A DNA stretch of 21,348 nt from positions 1 through 21,348 of the forward strand of contig JAAAIG010000651.1 in the NCBI GenBank assembly GCA_015852425.1, given 5' to 3'. The notes under the pieces are model-generated. The model made no database searches and had not been told where the DNA came from. It saw only the letters and a program-made list of their open reading frames with translations. How positions within the stretch are numbered: the stretch's first letter is position 1; each line of letters opens with the position of its first letter. This DNA comes from Gryganskiella cystojenkinii (lineage: Eukaryota > Mortierellomycota > Mortierellomycetes > Mortierellales > Mortierellaceae). This document shows, piece after piece, positions 19,064-21,348 of the stretch. Made by a program: the position numbers and the translations under genes.

Positions 19064-21275
19064 TTACTCAAAGAGGTCAGAGATGACACCGGTACCGACG
19101 GTACGACCACCCTCACGAATGGTGAAACGCTGACCCTTCTCCAAGGGAACACCGTGGACGAGCTCGCAGTTCATTCCGACGTTATCACCGGGCAAGACCA
19201 TCTTCTCAGCATCCTCCTCCTCTGGGGGGTGGGTCAAGGTAACAGTGACATCCGAGGTACGGACAAACATCTGGGGGCGGTAGTTGTTCAAGAATCCAGT
19301 GTGACGTCCACCCTCATCCTTGGTCAAGATGTAAAGCGAGGCAGCAAACTTCTTGTAGGCCTTGACAGTGCCGGGCTGGGCAAGAACCATACCGCGACGG
19401 AGCTGATCACGCTTGACACCACGGAGCAAAGCACCCATGTTGTCACCAGCCTGACCGCGGTCGAGCTAAACAGTTCATTGGAAAAACAATGAAGAGAAAA
19501 GAAAATCCCCCAGGTATTCAAGTCAGTGCCAGAGAAAATTATATGGTTGAAAAAAAAACAGCATCTGTCCATCATCCTTGTTTCGTCCATAGTCCAGTCT
19601 ATTCTTACCTCCTTGTGGAACATCTCAATACCGGTAAGAGTGGTCTTGAAGCTGGGTCCCATACCAACAATCTCGATTTCAGCACCCTTGTTGATGGTAC
19701 CACGCTCGACACGGCCAGTGGCAACGGTACCACGACCCGAGATCGAAAAGACGTCCTCGACGGGCATCAAGAAGGGCTTCTCAAAGTCACGGATGGGAGT
19801 GTCGATGTGCTCATCAACAGCAGCCATGAGCTTCATGATGGCATCCTCACCAATCTCCTTGTTACGTCCCTCCAAAGCGCAGAGGGCAGATCCCATGATG
19901 ATGGGGGTGTTCTCACCATCGAAACCGTAGGTGGTGAGGACATCACGCATCTCCATATCAACGAGCTCCAACATCTCGGGATCATCAACAGCATCGACCT
20001 TGTTGATGAAGACGACCAACTTTTGGATACCGACCTGCTTGGCGAGCAACAAGTGCTCACGGGTCTGGGGCATCTGACCGTCAGTAGCAGCGACGACAAT
20101 GATGGCTCCGTCCATCTGAAAACATCAAAAAGAAGTAAGAGTCGTCCATTAGTATTCTGTCTTCTCGGATAGAAATGTGTCTCCTTCCTGTGACAAGTGC
20201 CGATGCTTATGTCCTGTGAATCAGATTCATCCATCGAGTCATCCTTACCTGGGCGGCACCAGTGATCATGTTCTTGATGTAATCAGCGTGTCCTGGGCAG
20301 TCAACGTGAGCATAATGTCTGTTGGTGGTCTCGTACTCGACGTGAGCGGTCGAGATGGTGATTCCTCTAGCCTTCTCCTCGGGAGCCTTGTCGATCTGGC
20401 TGTAATCTCTGAACTCGGCCTGACCCAAGTTAGCCAAGGTCTTGGTGATGGCGGCGGTCAAGGTAGTCTTTCCGTGATCGACGTGACCGATAGTTCCAAT
20501 GTTGACGTGGGGCTTGGTGCGGGAGAACTTGCCATCGGTGGCCATGGTACGACGAACGACCATACGGGGGATAGCCAAGGCAGTGCGAGGGGCCGAGGTG
20601 TTGACCAAAGCGGACTATTCTCCACAAAAAATGAATGAAAAAAAGGTGAGTTTTGAGCAGAAGCAGGTATTGAGAGGTATAGGCATAATACCATGCGGAT
20701 CGAGCTAATAAATATGATGTGATCTGACAACATAAATAGATCCAGATAACTTACGGCGACCTTCTGGGCGACAGCGGCAGGGTTCGTGGCCAACACTATT
20801 TAGAGGAAAGGAGAGAATGTTCAAAGATAAGATCAGTCCGAGATTCCCGTCATGGTGAGAAATGCGCCATTTTAAAATGTCTTTTTTTTTCTCCGAGAGA
20901 GATTTTCATTTTTTCGGTTCATTCTCTCAATCCAGAGGGTGACCATTAAGAAGAAAAAGAAAGGTTGGCCATAGTGGTTGAAGAGTGGAACGAGAATGTG
21001 AAAAAGAGAGTCGGTGCGATAGAATTTGCATCAGATCAGTGTCGAGGTAGGAAACGCCATGGGAATGGTGCATTGAAGTTGGGAATGAGAAACAACCAAA
21101 AAGTATATTGGTTCGGAAGGGACAGGAAGGGAGAGAGAGGCGACGTTGACAGGGGCAGTCGGGCGTGAGAATAAAGAGCGAAGGACTTACTGCTACGACC
21201 GAGGGTCGAGAGCATGCGCTGCGAGCAAGGGGAAGCGGCCTTGGTAAGGCGCTGAGCGGCACGAGCAGTGAACAT
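19064..21275 (-). CDS. TUF1: Mitochondrial translation elongation factor Tu, 5 exons
   Basis: Exons are 21275-21191, 20795-20755, 20614-20249, 20115-19609 and 19465-19064, giving 466 aa. EF-Tu is the GTPase that delivers aminoacyl-tRNA to the mitochondrial ribosome. All G motifs are present: G1 GHVDHGKT (85-92), the switch I region RGITI (about 124-128), G3 DCPGH (147-151), G4 NKVD (202-205) and G5 SAL (240-242). Domains 2 and 3 follow, with [24 protein letters not shown] and the terminal [11 protein letters not shown]. Residues 1 to about 65 form an Arg-rich, acid-free presequence, spread over three exons including one of 41 nt. Length is close to other fungal mitochondrial EF-Tu proteins. 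Codon use is strongly biased to C- and G-ending codons, as in highly expressed genes. The ATG at 21275 starts the presequence [12 protein letters not shown]. Confidence 0.97.
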
Positions 21276-21348
21276 GGCGAATGAAAGGAATGGAGGAGAT
21301 GAGATGGGGTGAAGAGAAAGGAAAAGGAAGAAAAAAGGATTGAAGGAT
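21276..21348 (-). promoter_or_regulatory. 5' flank of the EF-Tu gene
   Basis: These 73 bp lie directly upstream of the EF-Tu ATG and are C/T-rich on the coding strand, as expected for a leader. The promoter itself probably extends beyond the window. Confidence 0.4.

Noticed and set aside
19489..20172. Long plus-strand frame opposite EF-Tu
   Set aside because: It is a shadow of the codon-biased EF-Tu exon 4 and runs through two real introns.

Overview
The window reads as nuclear DNA of a fungus. It holds seven protein genes. Six are interrupted by short introns, mostly 72-160 nt, with GTAAGT-like donors and CTAAC-like branch points. All seven proteins are eukaryotic types, including a Golgi SNARE, a TRAPP II subunit and a mitochondrial EF-Tu. 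Gene density and intron style would suit an early-diverging fungus such as a Mortierella relative, but that lineage call is an inference.

Layout: (1) 563-3420, minus: a divergent XRN-family 5'-3' exoribonuclease, 4 exons, 833 aa, with an acidic insert and a His/Gln-rich tail. (2) 4251-5264, plus: an intronless class I SAM-dependent methyltransferase, 337 aa, divergent from the XRN gene across about 830 bp. (3) 5607-6722, plus: the Golgi Qb-SNARE GOS1, 3 exons, 290 aa. (4) 7199-12838, plus: TRAPP II subunit TRS120, 13 exons, 1480 aa, with one GC-AG intron. (5) 13095-14741, plus: an intronless 548-aa protein made of about six degenerate ubiquitin-like domains. (6) 15196-18138, minus: an HSPA12-like Hsp70 ATPase preceded by a roughly 250-residue Pro/Gln/His-rich segment, 4 exons, 754 aa. 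(7) 19064-21275, minus: mitochondrial elongation factor Tu, 5 exons, 466 aa.

Every exon chain was joined by hand from visible donor and acceptor sites. Reading phase is kept at each junction, and total lengths divide by three. The least certain junction is the second intron of the Hsp70 gene.

Functionally, GOS1 and TRS120 are same-strand neighbours that both act in Golgi vesicle traffic. The other genes look like unrelated housekeeping or accessory genes. No tRNA, rRNA, CRISPR array or transposon was recognised. The most unusual items are the tandem-UBL protein, the prion-like/Hsp70 architecture and the shortened His-tailed XRN nuclease.
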